Made by a program: the position numbers and the translations under genes. A stretch of DNA of 64,000 nt from Polaromonas sp. (lineage in GTDB: Bacteria; Pseudomonadota; Gammaproteobacteria; Burkholderiales; Burkholderiaceae_C). Shown here in pieces: positions 42,631-52,031 of this stretch (the first letter of the stretch is position 1; every line of letters begins with the position of its first letter). Under the pieces are notes generated by a model. It searched no databases. It saw only the letters and a program-made list of their open reading frames with translations, and had not been told where the DNA came from. Location of the stretch: positions 1 to 64,000 of the forward strand of contig JAURWY010000011.1 in NCBI GenBank assembly GCA_030654695.1. Direction: 5' to 3'.

Positions 42631-43998
42631 GTGAAAGAACTCAAGATCATTGGCAAACACGCCAGCACCGTGCTGGTGGGACAGCTCGCCATCATGGCTT
42701 TTGGTGTCGCGGACACCGTCATCGCCGGCCGCTACAGCGACACCGCGTTGGCCGCCTTGTCGGTCGGCTCGGCCATCTACATCAGCGTCTACGTCGGCCT
42801 GATCGGCATCATCCAAGCGCTGCTGCCGATCTGGGCTGAAATGCGCGGTGCCCGTCAACACCATGCGGTCGGTCAGTCGATTCGGCAAAGCCTGTATCTG
42901 TGTGGCCTCATCAGCATGGCCGGGATTGGCGCGCTGTTGTTTCCGGGACCGCTGCTGCAATGGGCCAAAATTCCGGCCGCCATGCAGGGCGAGGTTCAAG
43001 CGTATCTGGCGGTGCTGGCGCTGGCCTTTGTGCCGGCGTTGCTGTTCCGGCTGTTCAGTACCCTGAACCAAGCGCTGGGCAAACCGGTGTTGATCACTTG
43101 GCTGCAAATCGGCGCACTGGTGGTGAAAATTCCGCTGTCGATCTGGTTCGTGGCTGGCGGTGGTGGGCTGGACGCCATGGGCGCAGTCGGCTGCGCTTGG
43201 GCGACGCTGGTCGTCAACTACTTGTTGCTGCTGCTGGCCGTGCTGCTGCTGCGCACCAACGCGCTGTACCTGCCGTATCGCATCTGGGCGCGGATGGAAA
43301 AGCCCGACTGGCGGCAAATCCGGAGTTTTGCGCGGCTCGGCCTGCCGGCCGGTCTGGCCTACATGGTCGAAGTCACCTCCTTCACCCTGATGGCCTTGTT
43401 CATTGCCCGGCTGGGCACGGTGGCTGCGGCCAGCCACCAAATTGCCGCCAGCTTGGCAGCCGTGCTGTACATGGTGCCGCTGTCGCTGGCGATTGCCTGT
43501 AGCGCCCGCGTGTCGTTCTGGATTGGCGCGGGCGAGCCAGCCCAAGCACGGCGTGTGGTCGGCTTGGCGCTGAGCCTGTCCGCGCTGAGCGCCTCGGCGC
43601 TGGCGTTGCTGCTGTGGCTGATGAGCCAGCAGATTCCGGCTTGGTATTCGCGCAATCCAGAGGTTGTTCTCAGCGCCTCAACACTGTTGGCTTGGGTGGC
43701 GGTTTACCATCTGGCCGATTCGCTGCAGGCGGTCTGCGCCTTTTTGCTGCGCTGCTACCGCATCACCCTGATGCCACTGCTGATTTACGGCGTCTTGCTG
43801 TGGGGCTTTGGCCTGACAGGCGGTTATTTTCTGGCTTATGTCGGGACCGCCGGCATGCCCGCCTCGCAGCTCCCCGCCAGTTTCTGGACGGCTGCCACCG
43901 CCGCACTGACCGCGGTGGCCTGCTGCTTTCTGACGCTGCTGTGGCGCGCTTCAAGGCAAGCGATTTCCACGCCGCCCAGCACTTTTTACAAGAAGTGA
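42631..43998 (+). CDS. MATE-family multidrug/metabolite efflux transporter
   Basis: A 455-residue protein with twelve predicted helices in two repeats. MATE/NorM features include GVADTVIAGRYSDTALAALS in helix 2, QALLPIWAEMRGA and the second-repeat ARLGTVAAASHQIAASLAAV. It exports cationic compounds in exchange for Na+ or H+. GTG 42631 is preferred because it begins the conserved KELKIIGKHA N-terminus after the upstream stop. A longer frame to 42568 only overlaps the previous gene. Confidence 0.88.
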   Translation: MKELKIIGKHASTVLVGQLAIMAFGVADTVIAGRYSDTALAALSVGSAIYISVYVGLIGIIQALLPIWAEMRGARQHHAVGQSIRQSLYLCGLISMAGIGALLFPGPLLQWAKIPAAMQGEVQAYLAVLALAFVPALLFRLFSTLNQALGKPVLITWLQIGALVVKIPLSIWFVAGGGGLDAMGAVGCAWATLVVNYLLLLLAVLLLRTNALYLPYRIWARMEKPDWRQIRSFARLGLPAGLAYMVEVTSFTLMALFIARLGTVAAASHQIAASLAAVLYMVPLSLAIACSARVSFWIGAGEPAQARRVVGLALSLSALSASALALLLWLMSQQIPAWYSRNPEVVLSASTLLAWVAVYHLADSLQAVCAFLLRCYRITLMPLLIYGVLLWGFGLTGGYFLAYVGTAGMPASQLPASFWTAATAALTAVACCFLTLLWRASRQAISTPPSTFYKK

Positions 43999-44030
43999 CA
44001 CCCGCTGCAGGATAGTGTGACAACATCGCT

Positions 44031-44048
44031 CTGTCACACTGTTGTCAC
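44031..44048 (+). promoter_or_regulatory. Pho box (PhoB binding site) of the pst operon
   Basis: CTGTCAC-ACTG-TTGTCAC is a direct repeat with 11-nt phasing that fits the PhoB consensus (CTGTCAT-N4-CTGTCAT) at 12 of 14 positions. A candidate -10 (CATAAA, 44057-44062) lies 8 nt downstream, the geometry of a PhoB-dependent promoter in which the box replaces the -35. An inverted copy, GTGTGACAA (44015-44023), lies just upstream. Confidence 0.85.
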
Positions 44049-44101
44049 ACAAGCGCCATAAAGTTCAGTTTGTTTTTCACGCATCAACCCAAGGGACTTA
44101 T

Positions 44102-45133
44102 ATGAACACCAAACGCATGCTTCTCAAAACAATCGCCGCCGCGGCATTCGCCAGCGTCGCCATGAGCTCTGCCATGGCCGCTGACCTGACCGGTGCTGGC
44201 GCCACATTCCCATTCCCGATTTATGCCAAATGGGCCGAAGGCTACAAAGCCGTGACCGGCGTTGGCATGAACTACCAATCCATCGGTTCGTCCGGTGGTC
44301 TGAAACAAATTCGCGCTAAGACCGTGACCTTTGGTGCCACGGATGCGCCTGTCAGCGGTGCCGACTTGGACAAAGACGGCATGGTTCAATTCCCAGCCAT
44401 CATTGGCGGTACTGTGCCCGTGCTGAATCTGGACGGCTTCAAACCAGGTGAGTTGCGCATCACCGGCCCTGTGCTGGCTGACATTTACCTCGGCACCATC
44501 GTCAAGTGGAACGATGCCAAGCTGGTTGCTCTGAACCCAGGCAAAAAACTGCCGAACGACAACATCACCGTGGTGCACCGCGCTGACGGTTCGGGCACGA
44601 CCTTCAACTTCACCGACTACCTGGCTTCCATCAGCAAAGAATGGGCCGACAAAGTTGGCAAAGGCGCAGCCGTCAAGTGGCCAGCGGCTTCTTCCGTCGG
44701 CGGCAAAGGCAATGAAGGCGTCGCAGCCAACGTCAACCGCATCAAAGGTGCCGTCGGTTACGTGGAATACGCTTACGTCAAGAAAAACGGCATGAACTTC
44801 ATGCAACTGCAAAACGCGGACGGCAAGTACGTCAGCCCGGACGACAAAACCTTTGCAGCCGCAGCAGCAGGTGCTGACTGGTTCAGCGTCCCCGGCATGG
44901 GCGTGTCCATGGTCAACGCCAAGGGGGCCGCCAGCTGGCCGATTAGCACGGCTTCGTTCATCGTGATGTACAAGAACCCAGCCGACAAAGCAGCCTCCGC
45001 AGAAGCCTTGAAGTTCTTTGACTGGGCCTTCAAAAATGGCAAGAAAATGGCTGACGATCTTGACTACGTTTCGCTGCCAGACAGCCTGACAAATGAGATT
45101 CGCGCCAAAGTCTGGTCACAAATTCAGAAATAA
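44102..45133 (+). CDS. pstS: Phosphate ABC transporter periplasmic binding protein
   Basis: A 343-residue receptor with a Sec signal (MNTKRMLLKTIAAAAFASVA, cleavage after AMA near residue 28). The mature start DLTGAGATFPFPIYAKWAE, then SIGSSGGLKQI, and the phosphate-site FGATDAPVSGADL and HRADGSGTTFNFTDYL are canonical PstS. An AAGGGA ribosome binding site supports ATG 44102. The Pho box is 54 nt upstream. A strong hairpin separates it from pstC, fitting high PstS output compared with the membrane parts. Confidence 0.97.
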   Translation: MNTKRMLLKTIAAAAFASVAMSSAMAADLTGAGATFPFPIYAKWAEGYKAVTGVGMNYQSIGSSGGLKQIRAKTVTFGATDAPVSGADLDKDGMVQFPAIIGGTVPVLNLDGFKPGELRITGPVLADIYLGTIVKWNDAKLVALNPGKKLPNDNITVVHRADGSGTTFNFTDYLASISKEWADKVGKGAAVKWPAASSVGGKGNEGVAANVNRIKGAVGYVEYAYVKKNGMNFMQLQNADGKYVSPDDKTFAAAAAGADWFSVPGMGVSMVNAKGAASWPISTASFIVMYKNPADKAASAEALKFFDWAFKNGKKMADDLDYVSLPDSLTNEIRAKVWSQIQK

Positions 45134-45149
45134 TTCTGGGTCAACACAT

Positions 45150-45191
45150 AAACCCGTCGAGCTGCCCCAAGCAGGTCGGCGGGTTTTGTTT
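45150..45191 (+). terminator. Attenuator-like hairpin between pstS and pstC
   Basis: Arms 45150-45165 and 45171-45186 form a 16-position stem (14 Watson-Crick pairs, one G-U, one G-G mismatch) with loop CCCAA, followed by a broken T tract (TTTTGTTT). It should stop part of the pstS transcripts and protect their 3' ends. Confidence 0.8.
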
Positions 45192-45218
45192 CATATCTGA
45201 CAACCACAAGGTATTCAC

Positions 45219-46229
45219 ATGAGTCTGGAAGCCATCATGACTTTGCCCTCTACCCCCATTGACTTAGCAAGCGAAACCGGCAGTCAAGACATGGTCGCCG
45301 TGGCCAAGCGCCAGCGCATTCAAGACTTCTTTTTCCACCGCATCACGCAGGGCTTTTCGCTGCTGGTGTTGATCGCCCTGACGGGCATTATTGTGTCCTT
45401 GTTTGTCAATGCTTGGCCGGCACTGCACAAGTTTGGCCTGCATTTCCTTTGGTATGTTGAGTGGGACATCGTCAACGAAGAATTTGGTGCCGCGATTGCG
45501 ATCGTCGGCACTTTGGCCAGCGCTGGTATCGCGATGTTGATCGCCGTGCCACTGGCGTTTGGCATTGCGGTCTTTTTGACCGAAACCTGCCCGGTCTGGC
45601 TGCGTCGCCCGCTGGGCACCGCCATCGAATTGCTGGCCGCTGTGCCCTCCATCATCTACGGCATGTTTGGCTTGTTTGTGTTCGCCCCCTTGTTCGCCGA
45701 CTACATGCAAGTACCTTTGCAAAAAGTACTCGGCGGCATGCCGTTGGTGGGCTTTTTATTTGGCGGCGCCACCAACGGCATGGGTATTTTGGCTGCCGGC
45801 ATTGTGCTGGCCTTCATGGTCTTACCGTTCATCGCCGCCGTGATGCGCGATGTCTTTGAAGTCACCCCCCCCATCTTGCGTGAATCCGCTTACGGCCTGG
45901 GTTGCACCACCTGGGAAGTGGTGCGCAAAGTAGTCTTGCCTTACACCCAAAAGGGTGTCATCGGCGGCATCATGCTCGGCTTGGGGCGTGCTTTGGGTGA
46001 GACCATGGCGGTGACCTTTGTGATCGGTAATGCCAACCGCATGCCAACGTCTTTGTTTTCACCGGGCACCTCGATCGCGTCGACCTTGGCCAATGAATTT
46101 GGCGAAGCCGATGACTTTCACATAGCGGCCCTGTTTGCCCTCGCCTTTGTGCTGTTTGTCATCACTTTCGTGGTCTTGGCGCTGGCCAAAATTTTGGTGA
46201 TACGGGCTGACAAAGCCAAAGGAGCTTGA
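45219..46229 (+). CDS. pstC: Phosphate ABC transporter permease PstC
   Basis: A 336-residue inner-membrane permease with six helices. Family features are a long N-terminal cytoplasmic segment, [33 protein letters not shown] and the ABC-interaction loop [25 protein letters not shown] (EAA-type, near 225-249), followed by [21 protein letters not shown] 45219 has an AAGG ribosome binding site. It is followed by pstA one nt after its stop. Confidence 0.96.
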   Translation: MSLEAIMTLPSTPIDLASETGSQDMVAVAKRQRIQDFFFHRITQGFSLLVLIALTGIIVSLFVNAWPALHKFGLHFLWYVEWDIVNEEFGAAIAIVGTLASAGIAMLIAVPLAFGIAVFLTETCPVWLRRPLGTAIELLAAVPSIIYGMFGLFVFAPLFADYMQVPLQKVLGGMPLVGFLFGGATNGMGILAAGIVLAFMVLPFIAAVMRDVFEVTPPILRESAYGLGCTTWEVVRKVVLPYTQKGVIGGIMLGLGRALGETMAVTFVIGNANRMPTSLFSPGTSIASTLANEFGEADDFHIAALFALAFVLFVITFVVLALAKILVIRADKAKGA

Positions 46230-46230
46230 G

Positions 46231-47091
46231 ATGATGACCAACCTGAATAAAAAGCTCTACCGCCAACGTCGCTGGGCCAATATCCAAGGGCTGATCCTGT
46301 CCATGAGCGCCATGGCCGTGGGTCTGGCAGTGCTGCTGTGGATTTTGTTCGTGCTGTTTTCCAATGGTTTGGCAGCCATTGACTGGAACATGTTCACCCA
46401 AGACACGCCCGCCCCTGGCTCCGAGGGTGGCGGCTTGCGAAACGCCATCATTGGCAGCTTGATGATGGTCGGCCTGTCGGTTTTGGTCTCAACGCCGGTT
46501 GGCATTCTGGCGGGCATTTACCTGACCGAATACGGCGACCAGAGCAAGACGGCAGAAGTCACTCGCTTCGTCACCGACATCATGCTGTCAGCCCCGTCGA
46601 TCGTGCTGGGTTTGTTTGTCTACTCCATTGCCGTGGCCACCGTGGGTAACTTCTCGGGTTATGCCGGCAGCTTGGCTTTGTCGCTGATCGCCGTGCCAGT
46701 CGTCATGCGGACCACCGAGAACATGCTGCGCCTGGTGCCTGGCAGCTTGCGCGAAGCGGCATTTGCGTTGGGTGCACCGCGCTGGAAAGTCTCGACCTTG
46801 GTGACACTGCGTGCCGCCAAAAGCGGTGTGATCACAGGTTTGCTGCTGGCCGTCGCCCGCATCAGCGGTGAGACTGCACCACTGCTCTTCACGGCACTGA
46901 ACAACCAGTTTTACAGCACCGACATGGGTGCGCCAATGGCCAATCTGCCGGTGGTGATTTATCAATTCGCCATGAGCCCTTACGACAACTGGATTCGTCT
47001 GGCCTGGGGCGGTGCCTTGCTCGTCACCATGGCCGTCTTGGTCTTCAACATCTTGGCGCGGGTCTTTTTCCGGGACAAGATTCACAGCTGA
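46231..47091 (+). CDS. pstA: Phosphate ABC transporter permease PstA
   Basis: A 286-residue partner of PstC with six helices. PstA features include TPAPGSEGGGLRNAIIGSL-type sequence (here DTPAPGSEGGGLRNAIIGSL), GVLAGIYLTEY-like VGILAGIYLTEYGD, the EAA loop EAAFALGAPRWKVSTLVTLRA near 180-200, and GLLLAVARISGETAPLLFTA. Two adjacent ATG codons (46231 and 46234) are both possible starts. It is followed by a 42-nt gap before pstB. Confidence 0.96.
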   Translation: MMTNLNKKLYRQRRWANIQGLILSMSAMAVGLAVLLWILFVLFSNGLAAIDWNMFTQDTPAPGSEGGGLRNAIIGSLMMVGLSVLVSTPVGILAGIYLTEYGDQSKTAEVTRFVTDIMLSAPSIVLGLFVYSIAVATVGNFSGYAGSLALSLIAVPVVMRTTENMLRLVPGSLREAAFALGAPRWKVSTLVTLRAAKSGVITGLLLAVARISGETAPLLFTALNNQFYSTDMGAPMANLPVVIYQFAMSPYDNWIRLAWGGALLVTMAVLVFNILARVFFRDKIHS

Positions 47092-47133
47092 TTCACACGC
47101 ATTTATTCGCCTTCCAAAAACTTATTTTCAACA

Positions 47134-47922
47134 ATGGACCTGTCAATGGCTGAAACCACCACAGAACTGAAAAACGCCCTTGAGGTGCGCAACCTCAATT
47201 TTTATTACGGCAACTTTCGCGGTCTCAAAGACGTGACGATGAACATCGCTGAACGCAAGGTCACCGCCTTCATCGGCCCATCGGGTTGCGGCAAGTCAAC
47301 ACTGCTGCGCACACTGAACCGCATGTACAGCCTGTACCCTGGGCAGCGTGCTGAAGGTGAGATTAACTTTTATGGCAAAAACATTCTGGACAAAAGCCAG
47401 GACCTGAACTTGCTGCGTGCCCGCATCGGCATGGTCTTCCAAAAGCCAACGCCGTTCCCGATGACGATTTACGACAACATTGCCTTCGGCGTGCGTCTCT
47501 ACGACAACCTGAGCAAGAGCGACATGGACGAACGCGTTGAATGGGCGCTGACCAAGTCTGCATTGTGGAATGAAGTCAAAGACAAGCTCGGCCAGAACGG
47601 CCTGTCGCTGTCCGGCGGCCAACAACAGCGCCTGTGCATTGCCCGCAGCGTGGCGGTCAAACCCTCGGTCTTGCTGCTCGACGAGCCGACCTCGGCGCTC
47701 GACCCGATTTCGACCGGCAAGGTCGAAGAGCTGGTGCACGAACTCAAGCAGGACTACACCATCGCCATCGTCACACACAACATGCAGCAGGCAGCCCGCT
47801 GCAGTGACTTCACCGCCTATATGTACTTGGGTGAACTGATGGAATTCGGCTCGACTGAGCAGATTTTCTTCAAGCCCAAGCGCACCGAGACCGAAGACTA
47901 CATCACAGGAAGGTTTGGCTAA
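47134..47922 (+). CDS. pstB: Phosphate ABC transporter ATPase PstB
   Basis: A 262-residue ATPase with Walker [10 protein letters not shown] (48-56), Q-loop [16 protein letters not shown], signature [14 protein letters not shown] near 167-180, Walker [13 protein letters not shown] and H-loop [23 protein letters not shown] is PstB-specific. The C-terminal YITGRFG is the normal family end. ATG 47146 (MAETTTEL) is an alternative start. phoU follows 2 nt after the stop. Confidence 0.97.
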   Translation: MDLSMAETTTELKNALEVRNLNFYYGNFRGLKDVTMNIAERKVTAFIGPSGCGKSTLLRTLNRMYSLYPGQRAEGEINFYGKNILDKSQDLNLLRARIGMVFQKPTPFPMTIYDNIAFGVRLYDNLSKSDMDERVEWALTKSALWNEVKDKLGQNGLSLSGGQQQRLCIARSVAVKPSVLLLDEPTSALDPISTGKVEELVHELKQDYTIAIVTHNMQQAARCSDFTAYMYLGELMEFGSTEQIFFKPKRTETEDYITGRFG

Positions 47923-47924
47923 TC

Positions 47925-48626
47925 ATGAGCGAAAAACACATCTCCAGTCAGTTCGATGCCGAGCTGAACACCATCTCCACCAATGTGCTCGAGATGGGCG
48001 GGCTGGTCGAAGCCCAGCTGCACCAAGCGATTCACGCGCTGGTTCACATGAACTTGGCGTCCGCTGAGCAGGTGATTGAAAACGAAGCCAAGATCAACCA
48101 AATGGAATTGAGGATCGATCACGACATCATTTCCACCATTGGCCGGCGTCAGCCGACGGCACGCGATCTGCGTTTTTTGATGGCTATTTCACGGACCACG
48201 CAAAACTTGGAACGTGCCGGCGATGAGGTCGAGCGCATGGCCCGCATGGTCAAGTCCATCATCAAAAGCGGCTCGCCCCGCAACCTGCCCACCTCTGAGC
48301 TGCGCATCGCGGCTGACATGGCTGCGGCCTTGCTGCGCAAAACGCTCAATTCATTTGCACGTCTTGACACCAGCATGGCGGTAGCCATCATCAAAGAAGA
48401 CGACCAAATCGATGATGAGTACAACGGCTTCCTGCGCAAGCTCATCACCTACATGATGGAAGATCCCCGCACCATCTCACCAAGCTTGGACCTGCTGTTT
48501 TTAGCCAAGTCGATTGAACGCGTCGGTGACCACGCCAAAAATATCGCAGAACAAATCATCTTTGTCGTCAAAGGTGAGGACGTCCGTCACTCAGCATTTG
48601 AAAAGGTTGAGTTGGTCGTCAAATGA
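47925..48626 (+). CDS. phoU: Phosphate signalling protein PhoU
   Basis: A 233-residue all-helical peripheral protein made of two three-helix repeats. Each has the metal-binding E/D-x3-D motif: QMELRIDHDII near 60-70 and DDQIDDEYNGFLRKL near 160. It connects PstSCAB transport state to PhoR and keeps the Pho response off in high phosphate. The start MSEKHISSQFDAELNTI is typical. The stop overlaps phoB (ATGA). Confidence 0.96.
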   Translation: MSEKHISSQFDAELNTISTNVLEMGGLVEAQLHQAIHALVHMNLASAEQVIENEAKINQMELRIDHDIISTIGRRQPTARDLRFLMAISRTTQNLERAGDEVERMARMVKSIIKSGSPRNLPTSELRIAADMAAALLRKTLNSFARLDTSMAVAIIKEDDQIDDEYNGFLRKLITYMMEDPRTISPSLDLLFLAKSIERVGDHAKNIAEQIIFVVKGEDVRHSAFEKVELVVK

Positions 48627-49354
48627 GAAAACTACCCCGTGTCTTGGTGGTCGAAGACGAGCCTTCAATTGCCGAGTTGATTGCCGTCAACCTGCGGCAC
48701 AACGGCTTCTCCCCGATCGTCGTGTTTGACGGTGCAGCCGCTCAGCGAGAGGTTGACGCCGTGCTGCCTGACTTGATCTTGCTGGACTGGATGCTGCCCG
48801 GCGAGAGCGGGGCTACGTTAGCGCGGCAGTGGCGCAAAAGTGACCGGACAAAAACCGTTCCGATCATCATGCTCACCGCCCGCAGTGACGAAACAGACAA
48901 AGTGCAAGGCTTGGACGCGGGCGCCGACGACTACATCACCAAGCCTTTTTCGACCCAAGAACTGCTGGCCCGCATTCGTGCACTGCTACGCCGCCGCAGC
49001 CCAGAAATAGTCAAAGACTCGGTGCAGTTGGGTGAACTGACCCTAGACGCAGGGACTTACCGCGTCACTTTTCGCGGCAATGAACTCAAGATCGGGCCAA
49101 CCGAGTTCAAACTGCTGCACTACCTGATGAAACATGCCGAAAGGGTGCACACTCGCAGCACCTTGCTCGACAAGGTTTGGGGCGATCACGTCTTCATTGA
49201 AGAGCGCACTGTGGATGTCCACGTCAAACGCCTGCGCGAGTCACTGGGTGATGCCGCCAGCATGATCGAAACCGTGCGTGGCGCAGGCTACCGACTGACG
49301 GTTCAGAGCAGTGCCGGCAACGCAGGACGAGGCCAGCCCATTTCCGCCACATGA
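48623..49354 (+). CDS. phoB: Phosphate response regulator PhoB
   Basis: A 243-residue OmpR-family regulator. The receiver has the acidic pocket Glu11/Asp12, phospho-acceptor Asp55 in LILLDWMLPG, Thr/Ser in MLTARSDE and Lys in DYITKPFS. The C-terminal winged helix has GPTEFKLLHYLMKHAERVHT and RTVDVHVKRLRESLG. When phosphorylated by PhoR it binds Pho boxes, such as that at 44031 and the weaker one at 53935. It is coupled to phoU and phoR by ATGA overlaps. Confidence 0.97.
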   Translation: MRKLPRVLVVEDEPSIAELIAVNLRHNGFSPIVVFDGAAAQREVDAVLPDLILLDWMLPGESGATLARQWRKSDRTKTVPIIMLTARSDETDKVQGLDAGADDYITKPFSTQELLARIRALLRRRSPEIVKDSVQLGELTLDAGTYRVTFRGNELKIGPTEFKLLHYLMKHAERVHTRSTLLDKVWGDHVFIEERTVDVHVKRLRESLGDAASMIETVRGAGYRLTVQSSAGNAGRGQPISAT

Positions 49355-50670
49355 CGCAACGCCTGATTGAACTGCTGCTGCTCATCGCGCTGGCCTCCGC
49401 TTGGGGCTTGCAGCATGGATCAGCCGGCTGGGCTGTAGCCGGCGCCTTGGCGGGTGCCGTTCTGTGGACCCTGCTTGACGGTCTTCGCGCACGACGGCTG
49501 CTGCGCTGGCTCAACAAGGCAGACACGTCACAGTCACCTAAGTTCTCCGGCGTGTGGGCCGAGCTTTTCAATCGAAGCAAGAAAGTCATCAAAAATCTAG
49601 AGAGAAAAATAGACAGCAGCAACGTCCGACTGGCTAATTTTCTGGCGGCTATTCAAGCTTCACCGAATGGCGTGATTCTGCTCGATGCGACCGGTCGCAT
49701 TGAATGGGTGAACCTGACCGCCGCCCATCAACTTGGCTTGGACCCGCAAAAAGACGTGGGTCAATACATCCAAAATCTGGTGCGTTCGCCAGTCTTTAAA
49801 GATTACTTCCTCGGCTCTGATTTCAGCAATGCAATACTGATCGGCGGCATCGGCGCTCGTCCCTCTGTGCCCTCCAGAATTTCGGTCCAAATTCACCCTT
49901 ACGGGCACAAGCGCAAGCTGATGCTGTCGCAGGACGTGACCGCCGTCGAACTTGCGGACACCATGCGTCGTGATTTTGTGGCCAATGTTTCGCACGAAAT
50001 TCGGACCCCATTGACGGTACTCAGCGGTTTTGTAGAGACGCTGCAAAACATCCCCGTCACTGAGACAGACCGGAACCTCTACTTGGGCATGATGAGCCAG
50101 CAGGCGCAGCGGATGCAGATGCTGGTGAGCGATCTGCTCACGCTGTCACGACTTGAAGGCAGCCCCGCACCCGGTCCAGGAGACTGGCTCAACACCGATG
50201 ATTTATTGTCACCAGCAGTGCAAGAAACGCGTGCGCTCTCGAGCGTCATTGCGCAGCCTCCTCACGAGATCACACAAGTGACCGACGCTGTCTTCTGTGT
50301 CTCAGGCAACAAGTCAGAGCTGCACAGTGCCATGTCTAACCTGCTGAGCAATGCCGTGCGCTACACGCCCCCAGGTGGCTCGATTCGAACCGGTTGGCTC
50401 TTGCGTCCCGATGGCGGAGCCGAATTCTTTGTGGAAGACAGCGGCCCGGGGATTGCCGCAGAACATTTGCCGCGCCTGACCGAGCGCTTTTACCGCGTTG
50501 ACCGCAGCCGTTCGCGCGAGAGTGGCGGCACCGGCCTGGGACTGGCCATTGTCAAACACGTGGCGCAGCGACATGGCGGACAACTGGAGGTGAAAAGTAC
50601 CATGGGCAAGGGATCGACTTTTTCAATCGTCCTACCGCCCTCGCGCGTGCAGCCCATCAACCCGCCGTGA
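49351..50670 (+). CDS. phoR: Phosphate sensor histidine kinase PhoR
   Basis: A 439-residue membrane kinase. Two short N-terminal helices (residues 8-42) anchor it with almost no periplasmic domain. A charged linker and a PAS domain follow (about 92-195, IQASPNGVILLDATGRIEWVN). The phospho-acceptor is His215 in NVSHEIRTPLTVL, with N, G1 and G2 boxes NLLSNAVRYTPPGG, DSGPGIAAEHLPRLTERFYR and GGTGLGLAIVKHV. It has PhoR architecture. The final 14 nt overlap the 3' end of the convergent HD-domain gene. Confidence 0.96.
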   Translation: MTQRLIELLLLIALASAWGLQHGSAGWAVAGALAGAVLWTLLDGLRARRLLRWLNKADTSQSPKFSGVWAELFNRSKKVIKNLERKIDSSNVRLANFLAAIQASPNGVILLDATGRIEWVNLTAAHQLGLDPQKDVGQYIQNLVRSPVFKDYFLGSDFSNAILIGGIGARPSVPSRISVQIHPYGHKRKLMLSQDVTAVELADTMRRDFVANVSHEIRTPLTVLSGFVETLQNIPVTETDRNLYLGMMSQQAQRMQMLVSDLLTLSRLEGSPAPGPGDWLNTDDLLSPAVQETRALSSVIAQPPHEITQVTDAVFCVSGNKSELHSAMSNLLSNAVRYTPPGGSIRTGWLLRPDGGAEFFVEDSGPGIAAEHLPRLTERFYRVDRSRSRESGGTGLGLAIVKHVAQRHGGQLEVKSTMGKGSTFSIVLPPSRVQPINPP

Positions 50671-51214
50671 CGAGCACTTCCATCTTTTTCTGAAAGTGTG
50701 CAAGATCAGGCGTTGACGCTTTAGGCACCTTGGCTAGGTCATCGTAACGACGCAGTCGTACAGCCTCCTCGGCATAAGGCTGCGCGAGAAAACCAGCGAG
50801 TTCTTCGCTGGTGTAAGCACCACCTTGCAATTCAAGACTGCGTTGAGAGGCCGGTGACAAACTGGCCCAGTAAGTCGGTTCTGCCGCGCACAGGTAGCGC
50901 TTGGCATCGACATGCAGACGTATTGGCTCCAGCACGGCGTCAGGCAACAAGCCACGTAAAAATGGGATGGCGATGAACTGGTGCAAGTCGTCGCGTTGCT
51001 GCGTGTCGTCTAACCGTTCCTCTTTTTGGGCAGCGATGAGATGCCCTAGATCGTGCAGCAAGGCCGCCACCACAGTGGCATCGGTTTCACCTGCCATCTC
51101 AGCCAAATGTGCACACTGAAGCGCATGCTCCAGTTGGCTCACCGCCTCTCGGCCGTATTGACGCGTGGCACGGGTTTCAAAAAGATGAACGATGTCGGTG
51201 GTTGATAAAGTCAT
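50657..51214 (-). CDS. PhnZ-like HD-domain protein of the phosphonate locus
   Basis: A 185-residue protein of the phosphonate-operon HD family. Probable diiron ligands are His30, His54-Asp55 (HDLGH motif), His78, His101 and a C-terminal Asp. YGREAVSQLEHALQCA places Tyr20 and Glu23 three residues apart, as are Tyr24 and Glu27 that gate the substrate in PhnZ, and His58 corresponds to PhnZ His62 (from memory of PhnZ). It may therefore be a mixed-valence diiron oxygenase cleaving a C-P bond after alpha-hydroxylation, rather than a phosphohydrolase. No PhnY-type hydroxylase is in the window. ATG 51214 has AAGG upstream. It lies 10 nt after phnE. Confidence 0.8.
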   Translation of the reverse strand: MTLSTTDIVHLFETRATRQYGREAVSQLEHALQCAHLAEMAGETDATVVAALLHDLGHLIAAQKEERLDDTQQRDDLHQFIAIPFLRGLLPDAVLEPIRLHVDAKRYLCAAEPTYWASLSPASQRSLELQGGAYTSEELAGFLAQPYAEEAVRLRRYDDLAKVPKASTPDLAHFQKKMEVLVTAG

Positions 51215-51224
51215 GGCCAAGCCT

Positions 51225-52031
51225 TCAAATCAGAATTTTTCGGATGCGGGCAGAGACCAGGTCAATCGCCGTCACCGACACAATGATGATGATCATCACA
51301 GCGCAGGTTTCAGCGTACTGAAAGCCGCGAATGATCTCCCACAACACCACACCAATGCCGCCCGCGCCGACCATGCCCACCACCGAGGCTGAGCGCACGT
51401 TGCTCTCCAGTCGGTACAGCGTGAAAGAGATCCACAGCGGCATGACCTGCGGAATGACGCCGTAAACAATTTCATGCAGCGCACTCGCGCCGGTCGAACG
51501 AATACCTTCGACCGGCTGCGGGTCGATCGCCTCAACCGCTTCAGAAAACAGCTTGGCCAACACACCGGTGGTGTGTATCCAAAGTGCCAGCACGCCGGCA
51601 AACGGACCCAGACCAACGGCCACCACGAACAGCATGGCGAAGACCATCTCATTGATCGCCCGTGTGGCGTCCATCAGGCGACGCGTAGGTTGGTAGACCC
51701 ACCAAGGAACCAAATTGGCGGACGCCATCAAGGCCAGTGGTACGGCCGTGACAACAGCCAACGCAGTTCCCCACAAAGCGATTTGCAGGGTGATGACCAT
51801 CTCACCCACATACATACGCCACTGGCTGAAGTTGGGCGGGAAAAACTCAGCGGCGTAGGTCGCCATGTTGCCGGAGTCACGCACCAAATCGAGCGGCCGC
51901 ATATCGGCCCCTTGCCAAGACCCTGCCAACGCAATTAAAACGAATGCCCAGAGAAAATACCAAGTCAGGCTGCGCTTGGGCGCAGCCGCCTCGGCCATCA
52001 ACCGGTGCGAATGAGTAGCCGTTGATGACAT
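51225..52031 (-). CDS. phnE: Phosphonate ABC transporter permease
   Basis: A 268-residue inner-membrane permease. After an N-terminal cytoplasmic tail there are six helices. PhnE blocks are [59 protein letters not shown] and the ABC-contact loop [29 protein letters not shown], then [19 protein letters not shown]. These are quoted in shorter family pieces because the whole segment is conserved: GPFAGVLAL and VGAGGIG are the clearest. It overlaps the phnD stop by one base (TGATG). Confidence 0.94.
   Translation of the reverse strand: MSSTATHSHRLMAEAAAPKRSLTWYFLWAFVLIALAGSWQGADMRPLDLVRDSGNMATYAAEFFPPNFSQWRMYVGEMVITLQIALWGTALAVVTAVPLALMASANLVPWWVYQPTRRLMDATRAINEMVFAMLFVVAVGLGPFAGVLALWIHTTGVLAKLFSEAVEAIDPQPVEGIRSTGASALHEIVYGVIPQVMPLWISFTLYRLESNVRSASVVGMVGAGGIGVVLWEIIRGFQYAETCAVMIIIIVSVTAIDLVSARIRKILI

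Noticed and set aside
42589-43545. 318-codon minus-strand frame opposite the MATE gene
   Set aside because: Antisense shadow, low-complexity Arg/Gln/His composition.
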